64,000 nucleotides of DNA, from the NCBI RefSeq assembly GCF_000227745.2, contig NC_018012.1, positions 434,001-498,000 of the forward strand. The letters run 5' to 3'. This DNA is from Thiocystis violascens DSM 198 (lineage in GTDB: Bacteria; Pseudomonadota; Gammaproteobacteria; Chromatiales; Chromatiaceae). Below, in pieces: positions 7,747-15,026 of the stretch; position 1 is the first letter of the stretch; each line of letters starts with the position of its first letter. Position numbers and translations under genes: made by a program. The notes beneath the pieces are model-generated. The model ran no database searches. It was given only the letters and a program-made list of their open reading frames with translations, and was not told the origin of the DNA.

Positions 7747-7764
7747 AGCAGTAACGGAGGCGAC

Positions 7765-8175
7765 ATGAATGTGAGTTTATTTCGCTATGCTTTTGTGCTG
7801 ATCCTGCTCTCGCTCGTCGGTGGCTTCTTCATTCCTGCCATGGCTGTTCCACGGCTTGGACTCTCCGCACATACCATTGGCGCTCTTGGCGGTGTCCTGC
7901 TCATTGCGATTGGTGCCATCTGGCAGCACTTTCATCTTTCCAATACGCAGGGCGCATGGCTCAAGTGGTCGTGGCTTTATTCAAGCTACATCAATTGGTT
8001 TGCGTGTATCGTCGGCGCGTTTCTTGGCGCGGGCAAAATGACACCTATTGCATCCGCTGGTCTCGTCGGTAGCGGCAAAGTAGAGGCACTGGTTTCCGCT
8101 CTTTTTGTAAGCGTTGCTATTGCGTCATTAATCGCTGTAGCCCTCTCGCTGTGGGGTTTGCGTCGTGCCTCATAA
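7765..8175 (+). CDS. HabA-like four-helix membrane protein
   Basis: The 136-residue protein has four predicted membrane segments (about 8-27, 36-55, 72-92 and 108-130) and the motif FIPAMAVPRLGLSAH after helix 1. That motif and the spacing resemble the small four-helix family that includes hydroxylaminobenzene mutase; some members are mislabelled hydrogenase. In that family the enzyme rearranges hydroxylaminobenzene to aminophenol; the substrate here is unknown. A strong ACGGAGG site precedes the ATG by five bases. It is a typical single-gene cassette between an attC remnant and an attC-like site. Confidence 0.55.
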   Translation: MNVSLFRYAFVLILLSLVGGFFIPAMAVPRLGLSAHTIGALGGVLLIAIGAIWQHFHLSNTQGAWLKWSWLYSSYINWFACIVGAFLGAGKMTPIASAGLVGSGKVEALVSALFVSVAIASLIAVALSLWGLRRAS

Positions 8176-8224
8176 CGCAGTGCTGCCCAAATCGGGGATA
8201 CCTAAGGAACGGACCACGTTAATT

Positions 8225-8296
8225 GCCTAACCAGGTGCTCCAGCCGAAGCAGGTTTCGCTCTCGCTCAAACGGCTCGGCTGAGTTTGTCGTTGTGC
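8225..8296 (+). repeat. attC-like site 3
   Basis: It starts GCCTAACCAGG and ends CGTTGTGC, with CCAGCCGA and TCGGCTGAG forming the inner arms. The left box is perfect and the right box deviates at one position from GTTRRRY. It closes the HabA-like cassette. Confidence 0.65.
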
Positions 8297-8331
8297 TGCA
8301 TCACTACAATTTTTAAAAAAGGAGGCAAATC

Positions 8332-8535
8332 ATGAATTGGGCGTCAACCATCAATAATCCTTTCTTGAAAAACCTTCCCTTTAAGATTGAGCTTGATAAG
8401 TGGGGCAAGATACTCATGAGTCCTGCAAGCAATAATCATGGAAGTCTTCAATTTGAAACTGGCGTTAAAATTAGAGATGCCAAAAAAGGCAAGGGTAAAG
8501 TCATTACCGAATGCTCAATTCAAACCAGCCTCTAA
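8332..8535 (+). pseudogene. Truncated Uma2-family protein (tandem copy 1)
   Basis: The 67-codon frame starts MNWASTINNPFLKNLPFKI behind an excellent AAAGGAGG site and is about 75% identical over its length to the N-terminus of the following gene. It stops (TAA) right after CSIQTS, before the catalytic part of the fold. It therefore lacks the PD-(D/E)XK residues and is a degraded duplicate. A short N-terminal peptide could still be made. Low GC relative to the flanks fits cassette origin. Confidence 0.7.
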
Positions 8536-8578
8536 AAGCTAAAATTTCTGGTATCCGTTTATCCGTAATCAGCGTCGA

Positions 8579-9046
8579 ATGGTGAACAAGATGGAATGGG
8601 CAAGCGTCGTTAACGATCCTTATCTAAAAAATCTCCCGTTCAAGATTGAACTCAATAAATGGGGGAAAATTTTGATGAGCCCTGCCAGCAATAAACATGG
8701 AAGTCTTCAGTATGAGGTGGGTTCGTCGATCGACAGAAAAAAAGGCAATGGCAAGATTATTATGGAGTGCTCGATTAGAACAAGCGATGGCGTAAAGGTT
8801 GCTGACGTTGCTTGGGCTTCAGATGCCTTTATCGAGAAATTTGGGTACGACACGCCTTACAATAAAGCTCCCGAGATCTGTGTCGAGATCACTTCTCCTT
8901 CAAATTCAAATGCTGAAATGGAGGAAAAGATTCAACTCTATCTCGCTAAGGGGGCGAAAGAAGTCTGGATCGTCGACGAAAACGGCGTCATCTCGTATTT
9001 CTCGCATGAGGGCTCAATTCCGGAAAGCAGAGAAATGCAAGGCTAA
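8579..9046 (+). CDS. Uma2-family (DUF820) nuclease-like protein (tandem copy 2)
   Basis: This 155-residue protein has the Uma2/DUF820 core: VADVAWASDAFI carrying the first Asp, PEICVEITSPSNS with the E-x-I/V of a PD-(D/E)XK site, and the helix EMEEKIQLYLAKGAKEVWIVDENG. The family has a restriction-endonuclease-like fold and is abundant in cyanobacteria and mobile DNA; cellular role unknown. The usual C-terminal extension is missing: translation ends at MQG within four bases of the convergent debranching-enzyme stop. The gene was probably cut at this island border. It may start at the second Met, 12 bases downstream. Confidence 0.75.
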   Translation: MVNKMEWASVVNDPYLKNLPFKIELNKWGKILMSPASNKHGSLQYEVGSSIDRKKGNGKIIMECSIRTSDGVKVADVAWASDAFIEKFGYDTPYNKAPEICVEITSPSNSNAEMEEKIQLYLAKGAKEVWIVDENGVISYFSHEGSIPESREMQG

Positions 9047-11118
9047 TCGCCTATTCGCCGCCAGGCATCCAGCGTGCAGGCAACCGACCAGGCCTGGAGC
9101 GGGGCGCCGCGCGGTTGGTGCGGCGGGTCGCCGTCGAAGATTTCGCTCAGGCTGCCGAGCCCGGCGTCGCGCAGATGGTCGGACAGGGGTGTTAGCCGCG
9201 AGCGGGCCAGGTTGGCGTCGCCGGTGACGCGGTATTCGGCCAGCGCGTAGTGACCGAGCAGCCAGCACCAGACGGTCCCCTGATGATAGGCGCCGTCGCG
9301 TTCGCGGATGCCGCCTCGATACCGTCCCCGATACTCCGGCTCACCGGGGGCGAGCGAGCGCAAACCATAAGAGGTCAATAGGATTTGTCCGCAGCCGTCC
9401 ACCACCCGCGCCTGATCGGCACGCGCGAGCGGCGAGGCGTGCAGGCTGACGGCCAGGATCTGGTTCGGGCGCACGCTTGCGTCAGCGCCCGCGGGACCGT
9501 CGAGCAGATCGAGCAAACCCTCGCCATCGGCCCGGAGATAGCGCTGAAAACCCGCTGCGACCCGCTCGGCGAGTTCGGCATAACGGCTTGGATCCCGGCC
9601 CAGCCGTGCGGCGAAATCGCGCATGACGATCAGCGCGTTGTACCAAAGCGCATTGATCTCGACCGGTTTGCCGATGCGCGGCGTCACCACCCAATCGTCC
9701 ACTTTGGCATCCATCCAGGTGAGTTGAATGCCCGGCTCCCCGGCCTGGATCAGCCCGTCGGTCGGGTCCATGCGGATGCCGTGGCGGGTGCCGGCGCAAT
9801 AGGCGTCGACGATGCTTTCCAGAACCGGGAAGGCGGCGGTCAATGACGCCGTGTCCTCCGTCGCTTCGACATAGGCCCGCCAGGCATCCAGATACCAGAG
9901 CGCCGCGTCCACGCTGTTATAGGCGGGTGTCTCGCCCGCGCCAGGGAAGCAGTTGGGCAGCATGCCGGCGTCGACGAAGCGGGCGAAGGTCAGCAGGATG
10001 CGCCGCGCGCTGGCGGGACGGCCGGTGGCCAGCGCGAGGCCGGGCAGGGCGATCATGGTGTCGCGGCCCCAGTCGCCGAACCAGGGATAGCCGGCGATCG
10101 CCGACTCGCCATCTGGAACCTCCGCCAGCGGTCGCGCGAAGAGAAAGGCGTCGGCGGCGAGAATGAGTTGCCGGATCCAGTCCGGCGCGTCGGCGAACGC
10201 CGGGTGAGCGGTCCGGGCCTGTTCCAACAGTTGTCGGTCGCGTGTCTGCTGTCGGTCATGACTTCGGGGCGGGCGAATCCGACCCCAGCCATCGCGATGG
10301 AAGGGGAGGGCGGTGTCCCGCTCGTCGACGGGCGGAATGTCCGTCCCTCTGTTGATCTCAGCGCTGAGACCGACCCACTCGCCAAGCGGCAGATCCAGCA
10401 GGGCAACGCCGGCGCGCAGATGGTTGTCGCGATCCTCCAGACCGCGTTCGCGTTCGACGGGCAGGTCGAAGTTCTCGATCCAGACCGGATCGGCCCGGAT
10501 GCCGCCGCCATGGGCCTGAATCTCCAGCGCGAACCAATCCGCGTGCACGACGCGCAGCCGGTCGCCCGCGACACGGCAATCGGGCTGAATCCGGTCGCCG
10601 TCGGTGACGCCATGATGATCGCGGGCGTTGACGAGCAGGTCGACCTGGAGTCGCAACGGACGCTCGCCGCCGCCGCTGAGTAAGCGCCAGGCCAGATGGA
10701 CCTGATCGGTTCCCTGATCCATCCAGAGGCGTTGTTCCAGACGCCGGTTGCCGATGGCGAATTGCCAGACCGGCAGACGACCGTCGAGCCGGAAGGATTC
10801 GAGATGGCGGTCGCCGCGCGGGGAGAGGGTGCCATCGGACCAGCGGTTGGTAAACAGCGGCCAGGTCCGGTCGCCGTCCAGCAGCGTCGCGTCGGCCTTG
10901 GCGAATACCAGAAATCGGCCCAGCGGCGGCGACAGGGGCGCGATCAGCAGACCGTGATAGCGTCGCGTGAGCGTGCCCGCGACGGTTCCGGACGCATAGG
11001 CGCCGCGCCCGTTGGTCAGCCACCACTCGCGCCGCTCGGCCTGATCGAGTTGACCGCAGATCTCGCGGCCGAACCGGATCGACTGCGGAAGTTGGCTCAA
11101 GGTCTTCGCGATGGTCAT
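9043..11118 (-). CDS. Glycogen debranching enzyme (amylo-alpha-1,6-glucosidase type)
   Basis: The 691-residue protein starts at an ATG overlapping the upstream fic stop (ATGA). Residues ~30-330 form the N-terminal debranching domain (TNGRGAYASGTVAGTLTRRYHGLL). Residues ~345-690 form the (alpha/alpha)6 catalytic domain with YPWFGDWGRDTMIALPG, GLIQAGEPGIQLTWMDAK and RERDGAYHQGTVW, the three signatures of the archaeal/bacterial amylo-alpha-1,6-glucosidase family. It would hydrolyse alpha-1,6 branch points of glycogen in the cytoplasm. Its 3' end is duplicated as a fragment near 3206-3345, marking an island boundary. The stop overlaps the stop of the convergent Uma2 gene. Confidence 0.9.
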   Translation of the reverse strand: MTIAKTLSQLPQSIRFGREICGQLDQAERREWWLTNGRGAYASGTVAGTLTRRYHGLLIAPLSPPLGRFLVFAKADATLLDGDRTWPLFTNRWSDGTLSPRGDRHLESFRLDGRLPVWQFAIGNRRLEQRLWMDQGTDQVHLAWRLLSGGGERPLRLQVDLLVNARDHHGVTDGDRIQPDCRVAGDRLRVVHADWFALEIQAHGGGIRADPVWIENFDLPVERERGLEDRDNHLRAGVALLDLPLGEWVGLSAEINRGTDIPPVDERDTALPFHRDGWGRIRPPRSHDRQQTRDRQLLEQARTAHPAFADAPDWIRQLILAADAFLFARPLAEVPDGESAIAGYPWFGDWGRDTMIALPGLALATGRPASARRILLTFARFVDAGMLPNCFPGAGETPAYNSVDAALWYLDAWRAYVEATEDTASLTAAFPVLESIVDAYCAGTRHGIRMDPTDGLIQAGEPGIQLTWMDAKVDDWVVTPRIGKPVEINALWYNALIVMRDFAARLGRDPSRYAELAERVAAGFQRYLRADGEGLLDLLDGPAGADASVRPNQILAVSLHASPLARADQARVVDGCGQILLTSYGLRSLAPGEPEYRGRYRGGIRERDGAYHQGTVWCWLLGHYALAEYRVTGDANLARSRLTPLSDHLRDAGLGSLSEIFDGDPPHQPRGAPLQAWSVACTLDAWRRIGD

Positions 11119-11903
11119 CCGTGCGTCGAGTCTCCCGCGTCTTGTTCTTTGGCGAGAATCTCCAGGTAACGTTCCAGTCCCTCGATCAGACGCGCCTCCA
11201 TGAAGATCAGCCAGGGGCCAGTCTCGCTGTGGGCGTGGCGGGCTTCGAGTGCGTCGACATAGTCCGGGCGCTGCTCCGGCGCGATGACGAGCGGCGGGTA
11301 TCCCGCCTGGAGCAGGATCAGATTCATCAGCAGGCGCGCCGTGCGTCCATTGCCGTCCGAGAAGGGATGGATGGCGGCCAGCCGGAAATGGGCCTCGAAG
11401 GCCGTCTCGGGATTGGGCGCGGCCGACGCGAGCCAATGGGCGAAATCGCCCATGCGCGCGGGGATCTCCGCCGGCGCGGGCAAGACGGCCAATGAGCCGG
11501 AGATCATCCGCTGCCGCTGGCTGTAGCGGCCCGCCTCGTCCCGGTCGCTGCGTCCGAGAACCAAGGCATGGATCTGGCGGATGTCCAGTTCATAAACGGG
11601 TGTCCCGCGTTGGGCCAACTCGCGCACGAACCGCCAGGCATCGCGATGATCGATCGCCTCCAGGTGATCCTTGAGCGGTTTGCCCCGCACCGTGATCCCC
11701 TGCTCCAGCACCAGTGCCGTTTCGGAGCGGGTGAGGGTGTTGCCTTCGATGGCGTTCGAGGTGTAGGTCAACTCGACCTCGTACCAGGCCGCCAGGGTGT
11801 CGAGCGCACCCTTGGAGAGCGGGCGCAGGCGGTCCAGGCGCTGCTTCAACGACCGCACGACGTCCGGATGGGGCAGGGCGGGGATGGGTGATTGGCGGTC
11901 CAT
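11115..11903 (-). CDS. Fic-domain protein (AMPylase type)
   Basis: This 262-residue protein has the Fic catalytic loop HPFSDGNGRTARL near residue 200, matching HxFx(D/E)GNGRxxR, with the catalytic His and the phosphate-binding residues intact. An N-terminal TSNAIEGN near residue 48 fits the inhibitory (S/T)xxxE(G/N) helix, so this is a self-inhibited class II enzyme rather than a doc-type toxin. Fic proteins usually transfer AMP to a hydroxyl on a target protein; the target here is unknown. It overlaps the debranching gene by four bases, an unusual partnership. The start at 11903 is the ATG nearest the conserved N-terminus. Confidence 0.9.
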   Translation of the reverse strand: MDRQSPIPALPHPDVVRSLKQRLDRLRPLSKGALDTLAAWYEVELTYTSNAIEGNTLTRSETALVLEQGITVRGKPLKDHLEAIDHRDAWRFVRELAQRGTPVYELDIRQIHALVLGRSDRDEAGRYSQRQRMISGSLAVLPAPAEIPARMGDFAHWLASAAPNPETAFEAHFRLAAIHPFSDGNGRTARLLMNLILLQAGYPPLVIAPEQRPDYVDALEARHAHSETGPWLIFMEARLIEGLERYLEILAKEQDAGDSTHG

Positions 11904-11952
11904 GGGGTCTAGGCCGTCCTGTTTCGGATTCGCGACACAGCCACGAAGAGTC

Positions 11953-12852
11953 TCAATCCAGACCGGGAATGGCCGCCCGATGCAGGAACGCCCTGACGGC
12001 GGCAATGAATGCCTCCGGGGATTCTTCCTGCGGAAGATGCCCGCAATCGGGGATGACCTCCAGCGTGGCCTGCGGGATGTCGGCGGCCAGGCGTCGGCTT
12101 TCCTCGGGCTTGACCGCCCGATCATACGCGCCGGTCACGACGAGGACAGGGACGGCCAGGGTCGGCAGACGCGACTCCAGCCCCAGATGCCGCGTGGTCA
12201 GAAACAGCTCGAAGAACGCCTGGTCCCAGGGGCCGATCATGAAATCGGCCCTGTAAGCGGCGAGTTCTTCGTCCGAAAAACGCTCCTGTCGGAACCAGAA
12301 TTTACGCAGCGCCTTGTCATAAAGTGTCGCGATCATGAACTTCATTAGACGCGAAAACACCGGCCGCGCCGCCTTCATGACCGCCAGCATGGGGCCAGGA
12401 ACCTCGCTGGTCGCATAGCCGCTGTAGATCATGGCGCCGACCAGCACCAGACCCTGAACCGTCGCGGGATGGCGCAATGCCGTCAGGAGGGCGACGGTGC
12501 CGCCGGTCGAGTTGCCGATCAGGATCGCGCGCTCGAATCCCAGTTGGCCGATCAGCGCGGCCACCAGATCGCTCTGCGCCTCCGCGCTGTAGCGCGCGCC
12601 GCCGCCGTCGCGCGGGAGCGGGCGCGAGGTTAGGCCGAAAACCGGGCGGTCGAACGCGACCACTGTCGCCTGCTCGGCCAGCGGTTCCATGACCCGTCTC
12701 CAGGAGCGTAAACTCAGGAAACTACCATGCAGCAGCAGGATCAGCGTCGGGCCGGTGCCGGCGCGTTTGTAATGGACCCGGAACCCATTGCAGTCCAGAA
12801 ACTGGCTGTCGGCGTCGGCGAGTCGATTCTGTAAGGCGGCGAATGTATCCAT
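11953..12852 (-). CDS. Alpha/beta-hydrolase fold protein
   Basis: The 299-residue protein has the alpha/beta-hydrolase layout: an oxyanion-hole region LLLHGSFLSLRSW near residue 40, the nucleophile elbow IGNSTGG (Ser in GNSTG) near residue 115, a late Asp in VTGAYDRAVKP and the His in DCGHLPQEE. All members of the catalytic triad are present. The substrate cannot be told: esterases, haloalkane dehalogenases and meta-cleavage hydrolases share this fold. The ATG at 12852 is preferred over an in-frame TTG at 12924. It is transcribed in the same direction as fic and the debranching gene, ~50 bp upstream of fic. Confidence 0.85.
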   Translation of the reverse strand: MDTFAALQNRLADADSQFLDCNGFRVHYKRAGTGPTLILLLHGSFLSLRSWRRVMEPLAEQATVVAFDRPVFGLTSRPLPRDGGGARYSAEAQSDLVAALIGQLGFERAILIGNSTGGTVALLTALRHPATVQGLVLVGAMIYSGYATSEVPGPMLAVMKAARPVFSRLMKFMIATLYDKALRKFWFRQERFSDEELAAYRADFMIGPWDQAFFELFLTTRHLGLESRLPTLAVPVLVVTGAYDRAVKPEESRRLAADIPQATLEVIPDCGHLPQEESPEAFIAAVRAFLHRAAIPGLD

Positions 12853-13087
12853 GAGGGAGCGGAATGCCTGCGGTCGATTCAGTGGTAAGACGATGTCCTT
12901 GCCCGCCTCGCCCCGTTCGAGCAATGCCGAGAGGTTGGGCCTTGGCCGGGGCGACTTGTATCCTGTTCCAGGTTCGGTCTCGATCTGACGATGGTCGGAT
13001 TCTAGTCGATCCGCTCGAATGCGCGACAGCCCTACGGAATTGGATTGACCTGTCGAATGAACTGGACACCGTCGAGGATTTGACCTG

Positions 13088-14242
13088 ATGACCGCGTTTT
13101 ACCGACTCATCGCCTCGCAAGAGACCTGGATCGAGGGCGAAGCCCTGCGCCAGTTGGAGCAGACCGCCGCGCTGCCGGGCATGCGCGCGGCGGTCGGTCT
13201 GCCCGATTTGCATCCCGGCAAGGGCTATCCGATCGGCGCGGCCTTTCTGAGCGAGCGGATCTATCCGGCCCTGGTCGGTAACGACATCGGTTGCGGCATG
13301 GCGCTGTGGCAGACCGATCTGCCGACGCGCAAGTTCAAGCCCGCGCGGGCCGCCGAGCGTTTGCAGGGGCTCGAAGGTCCCTGGGACGGCGACCTCGCCG
13401 CCTGGCGGGCCGCGCGGGATCTGGCGCCGACCGACTTCGATACCGCGCTTGGCACCATCGGCGGCGGCAACCACTTCGCCGAGCTCCAGGCGGTCGAGAC
13501 GGTGCTGGACGCGACGGCCTTCGCCGGGCTGGAACTGGATTCGGACCGCGTGCTGCTGCTGGTGCATTCGGGCTCGCGCGGGCTGGGCGAGGCGATCCTG
13601 CGCGGGGCGATCGACAGCCAGGGCCACCAGGGGCTCGACCCGGAGGCGCCGCCGGCGCGCGACTATCTCGGACGCCACGATCAGGCGCTGCGCTGGGCCG
13701 ATGCCAATCGGAGGCTGATCGCCGAACGCCTCCTCGACGCCCTGGGGGCGGACGCCGAGCGTCGGCTCGATGTCTGGCACAATCTGGTGCAGCCGGTCGA
13801 CTGGCACGGCGAGCGTCTCTGGCTGCACCGCAAGGGGGCCGCGCCCGCCGATCGCGGACCGGTCGTGATCCCCGGCTCGCGCGGCAGCCTTTCCTATCTG
13901 GTCCAGCCGAGCGCCGAGAGCGACCTGAGCCTGCGTTCGCTCGCCCATGGCGCCGGGCGCAAATGGAAACGCGGCGAGGCGCGCGGCCGTCTGAGCGCCC
14001 GCCAGCGTCCGGAGGATCTGCGTACCACCGCGCTCGGCGGACAGGTGATCTGCGAGGACAAGGAATTGCTCTACGACGAGGCCCCGGAGAGCTACAAGGG
14101 CATCGAACGCGTCATCGCGGATCTGGTCGAGGCCGGGCTCTGCACGGTCATCGCCACCCTGCGCCCGGTCTTGACCTACAAGATGCGCCAGTCGGCCCAC
14201 CGACAGTCCGGCGCCCGCAAGATCGATCGGCGCCGGTCATGA
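13088..14242 (+). CDS. rtcB2: RtcB2-type RNA ligase (PrfH-coupled)
   Basis: This 384-residue member of the RtcB ligase family joins RNA ends carrying 2',3'-cyclic phosphate or 3'-phosphate to 5'-hydroxyl, using Mn2+ and GTP. Family landmarks are LPDLHPGKGYPIG, the metal-binding GNDIGCGMALW, GGGNHFAE, VHSGSRGLG, HNLVQ and PGSRGSLSYLV (guanylate-site region). It belongs to the shorter branch found next to a release-factor-like protein. Its stop overlaps the prfH ATG. A GAGGA ribosome-binding site lies ~10 bases before the ATG at 13088. Work on this gene pair in other bacteria links it to resealing 16S rRNA cut in the decoding centre. No RtcR-type regulator or rtcA is beside it. Confidence 0.9.
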   Translation: MTAFYRLIASQETWIEGEALRQLEQTAALPGMRAAVGLPDLHPGKGYPIGAAFLSERIYPALVGNDIGCGMALWQTDLPTRKFKPARAAERLQGLEGPWDGDLAAWRAARDLAPTDFDTALGTIGGGNHFAELQAVETVLDATAFAGLELDSDRVLLLVHSGSRGLGEAILRGAIDSQGHQGLDPEAPPARDYLGRHDQALRWADANRRLIAERLLDALGADAERRLDVWHNLVQPVDWHGERLWLHRKGAAPADRGPVVIPGSRGSLSYLVQPSAESDLSLRSLAHGAGRKWKRGEARGRLSARQRPEDLRTTALGGQVICEDKELLYDEAPESYKGIERVIADLVEAGLCTVIATLRPVLTYKMRQSAHRQSGARKIDRRRS

Positions 14243-14874
14243 ATGCGCCAACCCTCTGGCTGCAAGTCTCCGCCGGGCGCTGTCCGGCCGAGTGCGAATG
14301 GGTGGTGGGGCATCTGGTTCCCGTGTTGATCCGTGACCTGGCGGCGCGCGGGCTGACTCTGGAGGAACTCGACCGCACGCCTGGCGGGCAGGCGGGCGAT
14401 GCCCGCTCCATCCTGCTGCGGGTGACCGGCCCCGAGGCCCCGACCCGGATCGCGGACTGGCTGGGCACCGTCCAGTGGATCGGCCAGAGCCCCTATCGCC
14501 CGCGTCACCCACGCAAGAATTGGTTCGTCAGCGTCGCCGCCTTCCGCGAGCCTGCCGCCGAGGTCTGGAACGAACGGGAACTGCGGATCGAGACCCTGCG
14601 CGCCAGCGGCCCCGGCGGTCAGCATGTCAACCGCACCGAGAGCGCGGTGCGCGTCACCCATCTGCCCACCGGCCTGAGCGCCTCGGCCCTGGAAGAACGC
14701 TCGCAGCACCTCAATCGCCGGCTCGCGCTGGCCCGCCTGGCGCAACGCTTCGAGGAACGCGCGGACACTCAGACCCAGGCCGCCGACACCGCCCGTTGGC
14801 GCCAACACACCACGCTGATCCGCGGCAACCCGGTGCGGGTCTATCGCGGGATCGACTGGACGCGCGAACGCTGA
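14239..14874 (+). CDS. prfH: Release factor H homologue (PrfH)
   Basis: The 211-residue protein carries the peptidyl-tRNA hydrolysis motif in SGPGGQHVNRTESAVRVTH near residue 130, followed by the LNRRLALARLAQRF helix of class I release factors. It lacks the stop-codon recognition domain (SPF/PxT region) of RF1/RF2, as PrfH does. The N-terminal ~100 residues are PrfH-specific. The ATG overlaps the rtcB2 stop (ATGA), so the proteins are made together. The established model is that PrfH releases peptides from ribosomes with damaged 30S subunits, after which the RtcB-like ligase repairs the rRNA. Confidence 0.92.
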   Translation: MNAPTLWLQVSAGRCPAECEWVVGHLVPVLIRDLAARGLTLEELDRTPGGQAGDARSILLRVTGPEAPTRIADWLGTVQWIGQSPYRPRHPRKNWFVSVAAFREPAAEVWNERELRIETLRASGPGGQHVNRTESAVRVTHLPTGLSASALEERSQHLNRRLALARLAQRFEERADTQTQAADTARWRQHTTLIRGNPVRVYRGIDWTRER

Positions 14875-14927
14875 GCCTTCGGTTTGCGATAGGTGATGTC
14901 GCGAACCCTTGCCGCGTCTCATATCCT

Positions 14928-14985
14928 GACATTGCATCCATTCATGGTTCGACCCTTCGACGGGCTCAGGACTCACCACGAACGG
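14928..14985. repeat. Palindromic REP-type repeat, family 1
   Basis: A 58-bp unit opening GACATTGCATCC and closing CACCACGAACGG, with a central hairpin between TTCATGGTTCG and the CACCACGAA end. A copy differing at one visible base lies at 49761-49818, 35 kb away. The REP core is also found near 3031-3065 and 18146-18182. Confidence 0.8.
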
Positions 14986-15026
14986 CTTCAGGCGGGGCGA
15001 ATGGTATGGGCGTTTCCGGAAATCGC

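Noticed and set aside
12722..14200. A 492-codon minus-strand open frame antisense to rtcB2
   Set aside because: It overlaps two well-supported genes (rtcB2 and the hydrolase), has low-complexity basic content and no motif.
13291..14874. A single 527-codon frame running through rtcB2 into prfH
   Set aside because: Its first ~310 residues are rtcB2 read in the wrong frame. The true prfH starts at 14239 overlapping the rtcB2 stop, so there is no fusion protein.
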